Below, piece after piece: positions 17,690-26,629 of a stretch of DNA of 64,000 nucleotides. The DNA is from Sphingomonas sp. NBWT7. GTDB lineage: Bacteria > Pseudomonadota > Alphaproteobacteria > Sphingomonadales > Sphingomonadaceae. Location: the NCBI RefSeq assembly GCF_014217605.1, contig NZ_CP043639.1:1263501-1327500 (forward strand), read 5' to 3'. Each line of letters opens with the position of its first letter. Position 1 is the first letter of the stretch. Below the pieces are notes generated by a model that saw only the letters and a list, made by a program, of their open reading frames with translations, did no database searches and was not told where the DNA came from. A program made the position numbers and the translations under genes.

Positions 17690-19843
17690 TTGTTGACGAT
17701 TTTCGGGCTGCTAGCATCGGCAGCCGCCATTACCACCGCACCCGCAGAAGCCGCTGAACCGCAGACCGTTGCCGATATCGTCGTCACCGGACAGCGAACC
17801 GAAGGTAACGACGATTATACGATCCGCGGCGAGACGACCGCGACGCGCCTCAACCTGACGCAGCGCGAGACGCCGCAGTCGATCAGCGTCGTCACGCGCG
17901 CCCAGATCGAGGACTTCCAGCTGAACGACGTCAACACGCTGCTGACGACCGTGCCGGGCGTCAACGTCCAGGCGAACGAGACCGATCGCGTCTATTTCTC
18001 GGCGCGCGGCTTCGACATCCAGACGTTCCAGATCGACGGCATCGGCGTGCCCTTCGCCTTCGGCATCCAGACCGGGTCGATCGACACCGCCTTCTACGAT
18101 CATATCGAGGTGGTGCGCGGCGCCCCCGGCCTGCTCTCGTCGACCGGTAACCCGTCGGCAGTGGTCAACTTCATCCGCAAGCGCCCGACGCGCGACACGC
18201 AGGTGCGCGCCTCGGCGCAATACGGTTCGTTCGACAACGTCCGGCTAGAGGCGGACGTCAGCGTGCCGTTGACCAGCGACGGCAGCGTCCGCGCGCGCGC
18301 GGTGGGCGCTTTCACCGATACTGACAGCCATCTCGACCGCTACGGCCTGCGCCGTTGGGTCGGCTACGGCATCGTCGAGGCCGATATCGGGCCAAGCACC
18401 GTCGTCAGCGCGGGCTACGGCCATCAAGATCACCAGAGCCGCGGCGCGATGTGGGGCGCACTGCCGCTCAACTACACCGACGGCACGCGGATCGACTATG
18501 ATCGCTCGGCCAATGTCGCGCCCGACTGGTCGAACTGGAACATCATCGATCGGCAGATCTTCGGCGACATCACGCACCGCTTCGACAATGGCTGGATCGC
18601 GCGGTTCAGCGCGGTCCGCCGCGCGACGAGCGAGGCCGACGAGCTGTTCTACGTCTACGATGCGCCCGTTCGCGGCGCACCGGGCGGCATCGACCTGCGC
18701 GATCCGGCGAATCCGTTCGATGATCTTGGCATTAAAGCCTATCCCGGCGCCTTTCGCGCGCAGACGCGCAACCTGACGATGGAAGGCTATATCACCGGCC
18801 CGGTGACACTGTTCGGTCGCCAGCATGACGTGAACATCGGCGTCAACCGCAGCGCGCAGGATTACAAGCAGTCGTCGAGCTACGACAATGCACTGATCGG
18901 CCAGCTGCTGCCCTTCCCCGATCTGCTCGACGGCAATTTCCCGAAGCCGAACTTCCCGACCGAATTCTCAACCGCCTATGCATCAAGCCAGAACACGCAG
19001 ACGCGGCGCCAGACGGTCTATGGCCTCGTCCGGCTAAACCTCGCCGATCCGCTCAAGGTGATGCTCGGCGGCAACGTCACCCACGCCGTCAGCAAGGGCT
19101 TTTCCTACGGCGTCGACACCAATTTCGACAACACGCGCTTCCTGCCGTTCGCCGGCGCGACGTTCGACGTGACGCCGAACCTCAGCCTGTACGCAAGCTA
19201 TGCCACGATCTTCAATCCGCAGACGGCGATCGGCGCGGACTTCCGCATCCTCGATCCGATCCGCGGCAACAATCTCGAAGCCGGTATAAAGGGCGAATGG
19301 TTCGACGGGCGGCTCAACGCCACCGTCGCGCTGTTCCGCACGCGGCAGGACAACACTGCGGAGGCGATCGACTTCGTCGGCGGCCGCACGATCTCGCGCG
19401 GCGTCGACGCGCGCTCCGAAGGCATTGAGATCGAGGTCGGCGGGCAGCTCGCGCCCGGGCTGCAAGCGACCGGCGGTTATACGCTGATGCGGATCGAGGA
19501 TGAGAATGGCGACGCCGCTCGCCTGTTCGTGCCGCGCAACACCGGCCGACTGAATGTCAGCTACTCGCCCCCCGCCCTGCCACAGCTGAAGCTCGGCGCC
19601 TCTGGCCAGTATCAGAGCCGCATCTTCACGCCGACGCGGACGGCGCGCCAGGGCAGCTACGCGCTGCTCGATCTGCTCGCCCGCTACGAACTGACCCCAA
19701 ATGTCGCCGCAGGTATCAACGTACGCAACGTCACCAACGCCAAATATCTGACCGCGGTGAACTTCGACGGCGGCTATTTCGGCGCGCCCCGCACGGTGCT
19801 TGGCACGATCAGCGTGCGCTTCGGGCCCGGCATCGGCTTCTGA
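17690..19843 (+). CDS. TonB-dependent siderophore receptor
   Basis: A 717-residue outer-membrane receptor for ferric siderophores. After a signal peptide ending near AEA-AEP, the plug domain has a TonB-box-like DIVVTGQ, TPQSISVVTRAQIEDF, LLTTVPGVNVQ and EVVRGAPGLLSSTGNPSAVVNFIRKRPT, typical of the FhuE/FpvA group. The beta-barrel runs to a terminal Phe (GPGIGF). I chose TTG 17690 because GGGGGGAG lies about 8 bp upstream; TTG 17672 precedes that site. The next two membrane-protein genes follow within 1-4 bp, forming an iron-uptake operon. Confidence 0.92.
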   Translation: MLTIFGLLASAAAITTAPAEAAEPQTVADIVVTGQRTEGNDDYTIRGETTATRLNLTQRETPQSISVVTRAQIEDFQLNDVNTLLTTVPGVNVQANETDRVYFSARGFDIQTFQIDGIGVPFAFGIQTGSIDTAFYDHIEVVRGAPGLLSSTGNPSAVVNFIRKRPTRDTQVRASAQYGSFDNVRLEADVSVPLTSDGSVRARAVGAFTDTDSHLDRYGLRRWVGYGIVEADIGPSTVVSAGYGHQDHQSRGAMWGALPLNYTDGTRIDYDRSANVAPDWSNWNIIDRQIFGDITHRFDNGWIARFSAVRRATSEADELFYVYDAPVRGAPGGIDLRDPANPFDDLGIKAYPGAFRAQTRNLTMEGYITGPVTLFGRQHDVNIGVNRSAQDYKQSSSYDNALIGQLLPFPDLLDGNFPKPNFPTEFSTAYASSQNTQTRRQTVYGLVRLNLADPLKVMLGGNVTHAVSKGFSYGVDTNFDNTRFLPFAGATFDVTPNLSLYASYATIFNPQTAIGADFRILDPIRGNNLEAGIKGEWFDGRLNATVALFRTRQDNTAEAIDFVGGRTISRGVDARSEGIEIEVGGQLAPGLQATGGYTLMRIEDENGDAARLFVPRNTGRLNVSYSPPALPQLKLGASGQYQSRIFTPTRTARQGSYALLDLLARYELTPNVAAGINVRNVTNAKYLTAVNFDGGYFGAPRTVLGTISVRFGPGIGF

Positions 19844-19844
19844 C

Positions 19845-20387
19845 GTGATCGCCGCCCCGCTCCTCGTCATCGTCGCCGCGACGCTGCTGATCCGCGCCGG
19901 ATGGAGCGGGCGGCGCAGCCTCGGCGTCGTCGGCTGGGCGCTCGGCGGCGTCGCGCTCTGCTGGCTGGCTTGGGCGGACGGCGCGTGGGGCATCGCGCTC
20001 GGCACCGTCGCCGGGATTGTCGTCGCACTCGCGCTCATTTTCTACGCCGGCACCACTGCCCCCGCCCGCACGCGCCGCGCGCCGCGCGAGGCGCCCGCGA
20101 TAGCGCTGCCGCGCAACGGTGGCGATCTCAGTCGCCGCGTCGCCGTCTTCCTCCTGGTCGTGCCGGTCGCATTCGTCGCCGCGCAGTGGTGCGCCTATGG
20201 TGCCCAGGCGCTTGCCCGGCGCGCAGGGAGCGGGGAAGCGGACGCGATCGTCCTCACGCTTTTCCTGCAGCCGATGATCTGGAGCGCGCTGATGGTATGG
20301 CAGATGACCCGGCCCGGCCCGGTACAGATGATCGCCCCCGTAGCCCTGACCGCGCTGTCCGGCACGCTGCTCTGGCTCGTCGCATGA
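19845..20387 (+). CDS. Small membrane protein of the siderophore operon
   Basis: A 180-residue protein with two N-terminal hydrophobic segments (about residues 1-16 and 25-62), a basic Pro/Arg/Ala loop, and further segments near residues 95-115 and 138-180. It starts at GTG 19845, one base after the receptor stop, and its stop overlaps the next start (ATGA). The close coupling to a TonB receptor and a PepSY protein implies a part in ferric-siderophore handling at the inner membrane. I do not recognise a named family with certainty. Confidence 0.75.
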   Translation: MIAAPLLVIVAATLLIRAGWSGRRSLGVVGWALGGVALCWLAWADGAWGIALGTVAGIVVALALIFYAGTTAPARTRRAPREAPAIALPRNGGDLSRRVAVFLLVVPVAFVAAQWCAYGAQALARRAGSGEADAIVLTLFLQPMIWSALMVWQMTRPGPVQMIAPVALTALSGTLLWLVA

Positions 20388-21871
20388 GCGGGCCGCCGCG
20401 TCAGACGCTGGTGCAACGCGCGTTGGGCGGCCATGCCGCACTCGGCCTGCTCGCGGGCGCGCTGATCTACATCATCGCGCTGACCGGCTCGATCATTGTC
20501 ATCCACGATCGCTGGCAACGGTGGGAAGAGCCCAGTGTCGTGGAGAGCGCGGTCCTCTCGCCGACCGCGGCGCAGGCGGCGATGACGGCGGTGGTCGCGG
20601 GCGAAGCCGGCAAGCCGCCCACGACGCACCTCTATATCCGCATGCCGACGCCCGATCTGCCCCGCGCCGTCGTCACCACCGATCACGCCGCCTGGTACGT
20701 CGACGGCGCCGGCCGCATCGTCGCGCCCGAAGCGCACAGCTGGACCGAATTCCTCATCGGGCTGCACGAGTATCTGCACCTCCCGATGACATGGGGCATG
20801 ATTCTCGTCGGGGCGCTTGGCGTGGCGCTGGCCGCGCTCGTCGTCACCGGCGTGCTCGCGCACCCGCGCATCGTGCGCGACGCCTTTCTGCTGCGCACGC
20901 GCCATGATCCGCAGATCGCGCGCGCCGATTGGCACAACAGGCTGGGCGTGTGGACGCTGCCCTTCGCGCTCGCCGTGACGCTGACGGGGGCCTTTATCGG
21001 GCTCGGCAGTGTCGGGGTCAGCGCATTGGCGCGCGGCTATACCGGGGGCGACCTCGAAAAGGTCTACGCGCGCGTGTTCGGCGACGAGCCGGCGCCGAAT
21101 GCGGCGCGCGGGTCGCTGCCGAACGTCGCGGCGGCGCTGCATGCGGTGCATGATCGCGTGCCGCAGGCGACACCGACCTACGTCATCGTTCACGATCCCG
21201 GCACGCGCGGGCAGCACGTTCAGGTGATTGCCGAGCATCCCCGGCGACTGATCTACGGCGAGACCTATCGTTTCGACGGCGAAGGCCGCTGGCATGGGCC
21301 GGTCGGTCTGTCCGACGGCGCGCTGGGGCAGCAGGCCGCCGCGTCCGCCTACAATCTTCATTTCGGCAACTATGCCGGCCTGCCGGTCGAGATCGCCTAT
21401 ATCCTGCTCGGCTTAGCGCTGTGCATCGTCACCGCGACGGGAACCACCTTGTGGCTCGGCAAGCGCCGCCGCCGCGGGCATGGCAGCCACCGGCTCGAGG
21501 CGAGCTGGACAGTGATCGTCTGGGGTACGCCGCTGGGGCTGATCCTCGCCTATTGGCTGCGCGCGACAGTCGGCCCGCAGGCACCGCTCGTCACCTGCTT
21601 CTGGCTGTTCCTCGCCGCGCTGCTGCTTGCCGCCGGCGTGCGGCCCGCGCTCATCGCGGCGCTGCACCTGCGTACAGTGACGGTCGGTGCGCTCGGTGTG
21701 ACTGCACTCGGCCACGCCGCCGCGACCTATCCCGGCCCGACTGCAAACTTCGCGCTCGACGCCGCGATCCTGGCGATGGCGGGGCTGATCTGGGCAGTGG
21801 GTCGTCGCTCGTCGGCTGCGGCGACGGTGGCGGGTGCTGAGCGAACGCGGATGGCCGCCGCGCAGCACTGA
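20384..21871 (+). CDS. PepSY-associated TM protein (siderophore-iron reductase type)
   Basis: A 495-residue inner-membrane protein. The N-terminus has HAALGLLAGALIYIIALTGSIIVI, a typical PepSY_TM first helix, and residues about 35-115 form a periplasmic region; HEYLHLP and a later WHNRLGVWTLPFALAVTLTGAF give histidines suited to haem binding. Further helices follow, ending with a Leu/Ala-rich bundle. Such proteins in TonB-receptor operons are linked to release of iron from siderophores by reduction at the inner membrane. ATG 20384 overlaps the preceding stop. Confidence 0.85.
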   Translation: MSGPPRQTLVQRALGGHAALGLLAGALIYIIALTGSIIVIHDRWQRWEEPSVVESAVLSPTAAQAAMTAVVAGEAGKPPTTHLYIRMPTPDLPRAVVTTDHAAWYVDGAGRIVAPEAHSWTEFLIGLHEYLHLPMTWGMILVGALGVALAALVVTGVLAHPRIVRDAFLLRTRHDPQIARADWHNRLGVWTLPFALAVTLTGAFIGLGSVGVSALARGYTGGDLEKVYARVFGDEPAPNAARGSLPNVAAALHAVHDRVPQATPTYVIVHDPGTRGQHVQVIAEHPRRLIYGETYRFDGEGRWHGPVGLSDGALGQQAAASAYNLHFGNYAGLPVEIAYILLGLALCIVTATGTTLWLGKRRRRGHGSHRLEASWTVIVWGTPLGLILAYWLRATVGPQAPLVTCFWLFLAALLLAAGVRPALIAALHLRTVTVGALGVTALGHAAATYPGPTANFALDAAILAMAGLIWAVGRRSSAAATVAGAERTRMAAAQH

Positions 21872-21881
21872 AGCGTGCAGG

Positions 21882-22388
21882 TCAGCCGCGCGACGTGCCG
21901 GGATAGGTCCTCTGCTGCGCCCATTCGGCGATGCCGAGCCGTTTGGGTAGGGTCCGCAGCACGGCCTCTAGTGCTGCACCCTCGCCGTCCCGACACCCGC
22001 CGGCGGCGTGGATCACGTGCCTTGCACCAGCGGCACCGGTCCACGTCACGTCGTACGACGCCTGATCGCATACCTTCACCCGGCACGCGACCTCGCGCTG
22101 TTCCTCGGCTCGCGGTCGAAATCGGGCAAGCTCGGCAGCGATGGCACGGTAGACCGCTGCATCGATCTTCCGACGGCGCTCGCCCAGCGCCGCCGTATGC
22201 CGTGCGTCGTCGAACACCACCTCGCCATTCGCGGCCATGCTGACGGTATAGACCAGGCAGAAGCCGAAACATGGCCCAACCGAAACCGTGATCGTCTCCG
22301 CGGTCCTGGTCGCGGAATGCGGCGCGGGAAGATTGCCCGCGCATCCCGCCAGCACCGCGCTCATCGCAAGCAGCAACCGTCGGATCAT
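21882..22388 (-). CDS. DUF6438-like lipoprotein
   Basis: A 168-residue predicted lipoprotein with a short signal and lipobox VLAGC near residue 16. The mature part has ITVSVGPCFGFCLVYTVSMAANGEVVFDD, matching my memory of DUF6438 proteins, whose function is unknown. Several Cys residues (GPCFGFC, ACRVKVC, GGCRDG) could form disulfides. Its start overlaps the stop of the upstream gene 22385-22816 by 4 bp, so the two exported proteins are co-translated. It converges with the PepSY gene. Confidence 0.7.
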   Translation of the reverse strand: MIRRLLLAMSAVLAGCAGNLPAPHSATRTAETITVSVGPCFGFCLVYTVSMAANGEVVFDDARHTAALGERRRKIDAAVYRAIAAELARFRPRAEEQREVACRVKVCDQASYDVTWTGAAGARHVIHAAGGCRDGEGAALEAVLRTLPKRLGIAEWAQQRTYPGTSRG

Positions 22389-22816
22389 CGCGCATACTCG
22401 CGAAGGTCGGCAGGCAGTTGCGCGATCGGACAGTAGCGGAAGGTCGAGGCCGACGCGCCGCGACGCAGCGTGAAGGTCGTCGCATCGCGTACCGTCACCA
22501 CCTGCCGCTCGCTCGATCGCGGCGCAGGCCCGGCGCCGGCATCGATGCAACTTTGCGACACGCTGTACCGATTGCCCCTGCGCGACAGCATCGTGACGCG
22601 GCAAGCTCGCGAATGGGCGCCGCTGATCCCCCGACCGTCGTAGCGCCGGATCGATGCATTGGGCGGCGCGGCACAGCCGGTCCCCTGCTCGACATAGATC
22701 CCCGGTGTCAGCCGATAGACCCCGCGCGGCTCGGGCGAGCGGGTTACCTGCGCTGCCGCCGAGATCGTTACGCCCAGCCCGCACAGCGCGGCCAACCACT
22801 TCACACGAACAGCCAC
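22385..22816 (-). CDS. Small exported protein, unknown
   Basis: A 143-residue protein with an N-terminal signal sequence (KWLAALCGLGVTISAAAQ, cleavage near residue 23). The mature part has four or more Cys, including GTGCAAPPNAS and SRACRVTML, and the phrase GVYRLTPGIYVEQG. Start is GTG 22816; GTG 22804 would shorten it by four residues and still leave the signal. It is coupled by ATGA to the downstream lipoprotein gene. I recognise no family. Confidence 0.65.
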   Translation of the reverse strand: MAVRVKWLAALCGLGVTISAAAQVTRSPEPRGVYRLTPGIYVEQGTGCAAPPNASIRRYDGRGISGAHSRACRVTMLSRRGNRYSVSQSCIDAGAGPAPRSSERQVVTVRDATTFTLRRGASASTFRYCPIAQLPADLREYAR

Positions 22817-22959
22817 CTGATCGCCTTCCTCACCGTGCTTCGCCGCATCTCGCTAAACGGCCTAAGCTGAACCGGCGCTGCGATGTCGCTGTCCAACGCC
22901 CGCCCGGCGCACAGTACGGCCCCTGTACGCCCGGCATTCGGCCATGATATGTTCCGCCG

Positions 22960-23862
22960 ATGATCGTTCCGGCCGACGCGCCCGCCTTCTCACCCGATCC
23001 CGCCGTGCCCGATTTCGTGGTCGTCGACGTGGAGACCGCCTGCGCGCGCGTCAGCAGCATCTGCCAGATCGGCATCGTCGGCTTTCGCGCCGGCCGGGAG
23101 CTGTTCGCGTACGAATCGCTCGTCGATCCGTGTGACGAATTCTCGCCCTTCAACACGCGGATCCACGGCCTGTGCGAGGATCACGTGATGAACCAGCCGA
23201 CCTTTGCCGGCATTCATGCCGCGGTCGACGGCCACCTCGGTGGTCGCGTCACCGTTGCGCACTCACTGTTCGACAAGAGCGCGCTCGCAGCGGCGTGCCG
23301 CGCGCACGAGAAGCCCGCGATCGAGGCGACGTGGCTCGACAGCGTGCGCGTCGCACAGCGCGCCTGGCCCGATCTGCCGAGCCACCGTCTGAGCGCGCTC
23401 GCCAAGTTCCTTGGCCTGCGCCACAAGCACCACGACGCGCTTAGCGACGCGCGCGCGGCGGGCATGGTGATCGTCCGCGCAATCGAACATACCGGCATCG
23501 ACCTTGCAGCATGGCTCAAGCCCGCCGCCACCCGCGCCGCCCCCGTGCCCCGGCCCGCCGCCGACGGCCCACTGAAGGGTGAGCGGATCGCCCTGCTCGG
23601 CGCCAAACGCAACGGCACCTTGGCGCAGGCACTCGCGCAGGCCGGCGCCCGCGTCGTCGCCTCGGTCGGCCCGACGACCACGATGCTCGTCGTTGCGAAC
23701 GACCAACCCTACGGCCGCTTCTTCCACGCCAGCCCCGCCCACCGACGGGCGGACGAGCTTCGCGCTGCCGGCTCTCCGATCGCGATCGTGCGCGAAGACG
23801 ATCTGCTACAGCGTATCGCCTTGACCGCGGCGTCGACCGACGAGGCGTGCGCCAGCGCGTGA
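22960..23862 (+). CDS. DEDDh exonuclease with C-terminal BRCT-like domain
   Basis: A 300-residue protein. Residues about 18-185 are a DnaQ-like 3'-5' exonuclease: DFVVVDVETACARVSSICQIG supplies the first Asp-Glu pair, HSLFDKSAL the middle Asp, and HKHHDALSDARAAG the final His and Asp. After a Pro/Ala linker, residues about 208-285 (LKGERIALLGAKRNGTLAQALAQAGARVVASVG) look like a BRCT domain, as in the exonuclease-BRCT proteins of many bacteria. It may act in DNA repair or nucleic acid turnover. It stands alone, upstream of purT by 96 bp. Confidence 0.85.
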   Translation: MIVPADAPAFSPDPAVPDFVVVDVETACARVSSICQIGIVGFRAGRELFAYESLVDPCDEFSPFNTRIHGLCEDHVMNQPTFAGIHAAVDGHLGGRVTVAHSLFDKSALAAACRAHEKPAIEATWLDSVRVAQRAWPDLPSHRLSALAKFLGLRHKHHDALSDARAAGMVIVRAIEHTGIDLAAWLKPAATRAAPVPRPAADGPLKGERIALLGAKRNGTLAQALAQAGARVVASVGPTTTMLVVANDQPYGRFFHASPAHRRADELRAAGSPIAIVREDDLLQRIALTAASTDEACASA

Positions 23863-23958
23863 TGCCGCCGGCGACACCGCTGCGCAATCGCACTTGCCTA
23901 GTGCGCGGACGATGGCCACCCCTGAGCAACGTAGCTCATTCGCAACGAGGCTTCTTCC

Positions 23959-25125
23959 GTGACCCATATCGCCAAGATCATGCTGCTCGGGTCGGGGGAA
24001 CTCGGCCGCGAATTCACCATCTCGGCCAAGCGCCTCGGTGCCTATGTCGTGGCGTGCGACAGCTACGCGCACGCCCCGGCGATGCAGATGGCCGACGAGG
24101 CCGACGTCTTCTCGATGCTCGATCCCGATCTGCTGCGCGCCGCGATCGCCCGCCATCGCCCCGACTATATTGTTCCCGAGGTTGAGGCGATCCGCACCGA
24201 GATCCTCGCCGAAGTCGAGGCGCAAGGCATCACCGTCGTGCCTTCGGCCCGCGCCACGCAGATGACGATGAACCGCGATGCGATCCGCGACGTCGCCGCG
24301 CGCGATCTGGGCCTCGTCACGTCGCGCTACGACTATGCGGAGAGCCTGGCCGAAGCACGCGCGGCTGCTGCGACGGTGGGCTTCCCGTGCGTCGTCAAAC
24401 CCGTGATGTCCTCGTCGGGCAAGGGCCAGAGCATGGTCCGTGACGCGGACGGGCTCGACCGCGCCTGGACCTACGCGGTCGACAACATGCGCGGCGACCG
24501 GCGACGGGTCATCGTCGAGCAGTTCGTCGACTTCGATTACGAGATCACGCTACTGACGGTGCGAACGCGCGTCGGCGTGTGCTTCTGCCCGCCGATCGGT
24601 CACCGCCAGGAACGCGGCGACTATCGCGAATCGTGGCAGCCCGCCGCGATGTCCGCCACGGCGCTCGCCAACGCGCAGGACATGGCGCGCCGCGTCGTCG
24701 ACGATCTCGGCGGCTACGGACTGTTCGGGGTCGAGTTCTTCGTTGCCGGCGACCGCGTCATCTTCTCCGAACTTTCGCCGCGCCCGCACGACACTGGTAT
24801 GGTGACGCTGATCTCGCAGACGTTGAGCGAGTTCGAGTTGCACGCGCGCGCGATCCTCGGCCTGCCGATTCCCGACGTAACCGTGGTCGGCCCCGCCGCC
24901 TCCGCCGTGATCCTCGCCGATCGCGACGCGACGCGCTTCAGCTATCGCGGGCTGGCCGATGCACTGGCGACAGAGGCGCAGGCGGTCGACGTCCGGCTGT
25001 TCGGCAAGCCGACGACGCGGCCCTATCGTCGGATGGGTGTCGCACTCGCGCGCGCTGCCGATGTCGACGAGGCACGTGCCGCCGCGCGCACCGCCGCCGA
25101 CGCGATCGTCATAGATTACGAGTGA
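23959..25125 (+). CDS. purT: Formate-dependent phosphoribosylglycinamide formyltransferase PurT
   Basis: A 388-residue ATP-grasp enzyme that forms formyl-GAR from GAR, formate and ATP in purine synthesis. Blocks include LLGSGELGREFTISAKRLG, PDYIVPEVEAIRTE, CVVKPVMSSSGKGQS (ATP-grasp loop), VEQFVDFDYEITLLTVR, GLFGVEFFV and FSELSPRPHDTGMVT. Length matches E. coli PurT (about 390). The start is GTG 23959, following a short purine run. Whether a folate-dependent PurN is also present cannot be seen here. Confidence 0.96.
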   Translation: MTHIAKIMLLGSGELGREFTISAKRLGAYVVACDSYAHAPAMQMADEADVFSMLDPDLLRAAIARHRPDYIVPEVEAIRTEILAEVEAQGITVVPSARATQMTMNRDAIRDVAARDLGLVTSRYDYAESLAEARAAAATVGFPCVVKPVMSSSGKGQSMVRDADGLDRAWTYAVDNMRGDRRRVIVEQFVDFDYEITLLTVRTRVGVCFCPPIGHRQERGDYRESWQPAAMSATALANAQDMARRVVDDLGGYGLFGVEFFVAGDRVIFSELSPRPHDTGMVTLISQTLSEFELHARAILGLPIPDVTVVGPAASAVILADRDATRFSYRGLADALATEAQAVDVRLFGKPTTRPYRRMGVALARAADVDEARAAARTAADAIVIDYE

Positions 25126-25150
25126 ACTGCCGCGCGGCGTTTGCCGCGGG

Positions 25151-25180
25151 CAAAGAAAAAGGGGCGGCTTTCGCCACCCC
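25151..25180 (-). terminator. Rho-independent terminator after tRNA-Arg
   Basis: On the minus strand the sequence reads GGGGTGGCGAAAGCCGCCCC followed by TTTTTCTTTG. The hairpin has a GGGG/CCCC and GG/CC stem with one mismatch, and the T-run completes it. It lies 29 bp downstream of the tRNA-Arg gene on the same strand and also sits just beyond the convergent purT gene. Confidence 0.75.
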
Positions 25181-25208
25181 TGTATCCTCCACCGCTTCCG
25201 AAGAAGAA

Positions 25209-25285
25209 TGGCGCGCCCGGAACGATTCGAACGTCCGACCCTCAGATTCGTAGTCTGATGCTCTATCCAGCTGAGCTACGGGCGC
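25209..25285 (-). tRNA. tRNA-Arg (anticodon ACG), CCA encoded
   Basis: The minus strand reads GCGCCCGTAGCTCAGCTGG at the 5' end, with an acceptor stem pairing GCGCCCG and CGGGCGC. The anticodon loop is CTACGAA between TCAGA and TCTGA, giving ACG; the T-arm has GTTCGAATC. Discriminator G is followed by encoded CCA. Length 77 nt. All four arms fold. Confidence 0.97.
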
Positions 25286-25369
25286 CCGGTGGAGGCGCGC
25301 TAATATAAGCGGGTTCGGGTTTGCGCAAGGGCGTTGCGCCACTCTTTTTCGCTTCGTAAGCATCACGGC

Positions 25370-25876
25370 ATGTCACCGCATCGCACGCTCCTGCCCCTGA
25401 TGCTCGGCGTCGCGCTTGCCGGGTGCAGCGCGACGGGCCGATCCTATCCCCCCCTGCTTCCCCGCGCGGCAGAGCAGCAGAGCTTTGCGGAGCCGACAGC
25501 GCCGCCTCCGGTGCCCGCAGCGCCCGATCCCGCGCTCGACACCCGGATCGCCGCGACCAGCGCTACCCTCGCCGCGCGCGTCAAGGCGTTCGATGCCGCG
25601 AGCGCAACCGCGCGGCAGAAGGTGGCCTCCGCCGGGCGCGCGCCGGCTGGCAGCGAATCGTGGCTCGATGCGCAGGTGACCTTGGCTGAACTCGATTCGC
25701 TCCGCTCGGCGACGCTCGAGGTAGTCACCGATCTCGAGACGATCGCCGGCGAGCGTGCGGCCGATCTCGCGGCGCCTTATGCGCCCTTGGAGACGACGAT
25801 CGCACAAGCCCGCGCTGCGGCGGCGAAACAGGCGGCGACGATCGCCGAGCTACAGGGTCGGCTGTCGCCCGCCTGA
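25370..25876 (+). CDS. Small predicted lipoprotein, unknown
   Basis: A 168-residue protein with signal and lipobox VALAGC at about residue 19, followed by a Pro/Ala-rich linker and a helical Ala-rich region (residues about 60-165) that could form a coiled coil. ATG 25370 gives a standard signal sequence; no strong ribosome-binding site is visible. It starts 85 bp beyond the tRNA-Arg 5' end, in the opposite direction. Many such helical lipoproteins act in the envelope, but no family is recognised. Confidence 0.7.
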   Translation: MSPHRTLLPLMLGVALAGCSATGRSYPPLLPRAAEQQSFAEPTAPPPVPAAPDPALDTRIAATSATLAARVKAFDAASATARQKVASAGRAPAGSESWLDAQVTLAELDSLRSATLEVVTDLETIAGERAADLAAPYAPLETTIAQARAAAAKQAATIAELQGRLSPA

Positions 25877-25887
25877 CTATTTCGGCG

Positions 25888-26418
25888 CTACCCCACGGGG
25901 CGAAGTGCACCGCCACTAAGATACATCGCGGTGATCGTGATCTCGGTCACGCCGCGCCCAACAGTGACTGCGGTAACCTTGGGCGACGGCTTGCGACCGA
26001 ACACAAAATCGAGCAGCGTCACGCGCGGATTGCCCGATGCGCCACCCCCATCGCTTCGATCGGTGTTGCCATTACCGTTCACGTCGTGCCGCAGATCGAC
26101 GGCGTAGCTGCCCGGCGCCGGCACCGGCATGCAAATGCGGATCGGGCCTGCCGAGGGCGTCGGCACTTCGACACGATCGAGCCACGTCTTCTTTTCGAAC
26201 CACTTGGCGGGCGCCCCGCCGAAGGTACGTACGCGGATCGCGCCGGTACGGCTCTTGAGCCCAACCACGGTAACAAGGATCGCCGAGCCACCGCCCGAGC
26301 AGCGCGCCGCGTGCGGGCCAAGAACCGCGCCGCCCTGCGCCGCTGACGGCGTCGCCATGAGAAGGGCGGTACCAAAAGCAAGCGCGCTATAGAACGAACC
26401 GTGATGGAATGACGTCAT
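25888..26418 (-). CDS. DUF2141 domain exported protein
   Basis: A 176-residue protein with a signal peptide (cleavage near SAAQ-GG, residue 28). The mature region matches the DUF2141 pattern: ILVTVVGLKSRTGAIRVRTFGG, a middle WFEKKTWLDRVEVPTPSAG, PGSYAVDLRHDVNGNGNTDRSDGGGASGNP with its Asp/Asn-rich turn and an ending FGRKPSPKVTAVTVGRG. The family is exported and of unknown role. It converges on the lipoprotein gene with 11 bp between them. Confidence 0.8.
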   Translation of the reverse strand: MTSFHHGSFYSALAFGTALLMATPSAAQGGAVLGPHAARCSGGGSAILVTVVGLKSRTGAIRVRTFGGAPAKWFEKKTWLDRVEVPTPSAGPIRICMPVPAPGSYAVDLRHDVNGNGNTDRSDGGGASGNPRVTLLDFVFGRKPSPKVTAVTVGRGVTEITITAMYLSGGALRPVG

Positions 26419-26498
26419 CAGGCCAACGTCGCATCAACTCATGGCACCAACGTGGCATAGCCGCGTCAACGGCATGAAATGTCGCGCATTGTTTGAAT

Positions 26499-26574
26499 TG
26501 GTGGGCGCTGACGGGTTCGAACCGCCGACCTACTCGGTGTAAACGAGCCGCTCTACCAGCTGAGCTAAGCGCCC
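26499..26574 (-). tRNA. tRNA-Val (anticodon TAC), CCA encoded
   Basis: The minus strand begins GGGCGCTTAGCTCAGCTGG and ends AGCGCCC-A-CCA; the acceptor stem pairs perfectly. The anticodon stem GCTCG/CGAGT (one G-T pair) encloses TTTACAC, giving TAC. The T-arm contains GGTTCGAACCC. Length 76 nt with encoded CCA. Confidence 0.96.
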
Positions 26575-26629
26575 CCTTGCGGGAGAAGCGGCGGTGTAGC
26601 GTGGTTTGCGCGCGGCACAAGACCGATCG

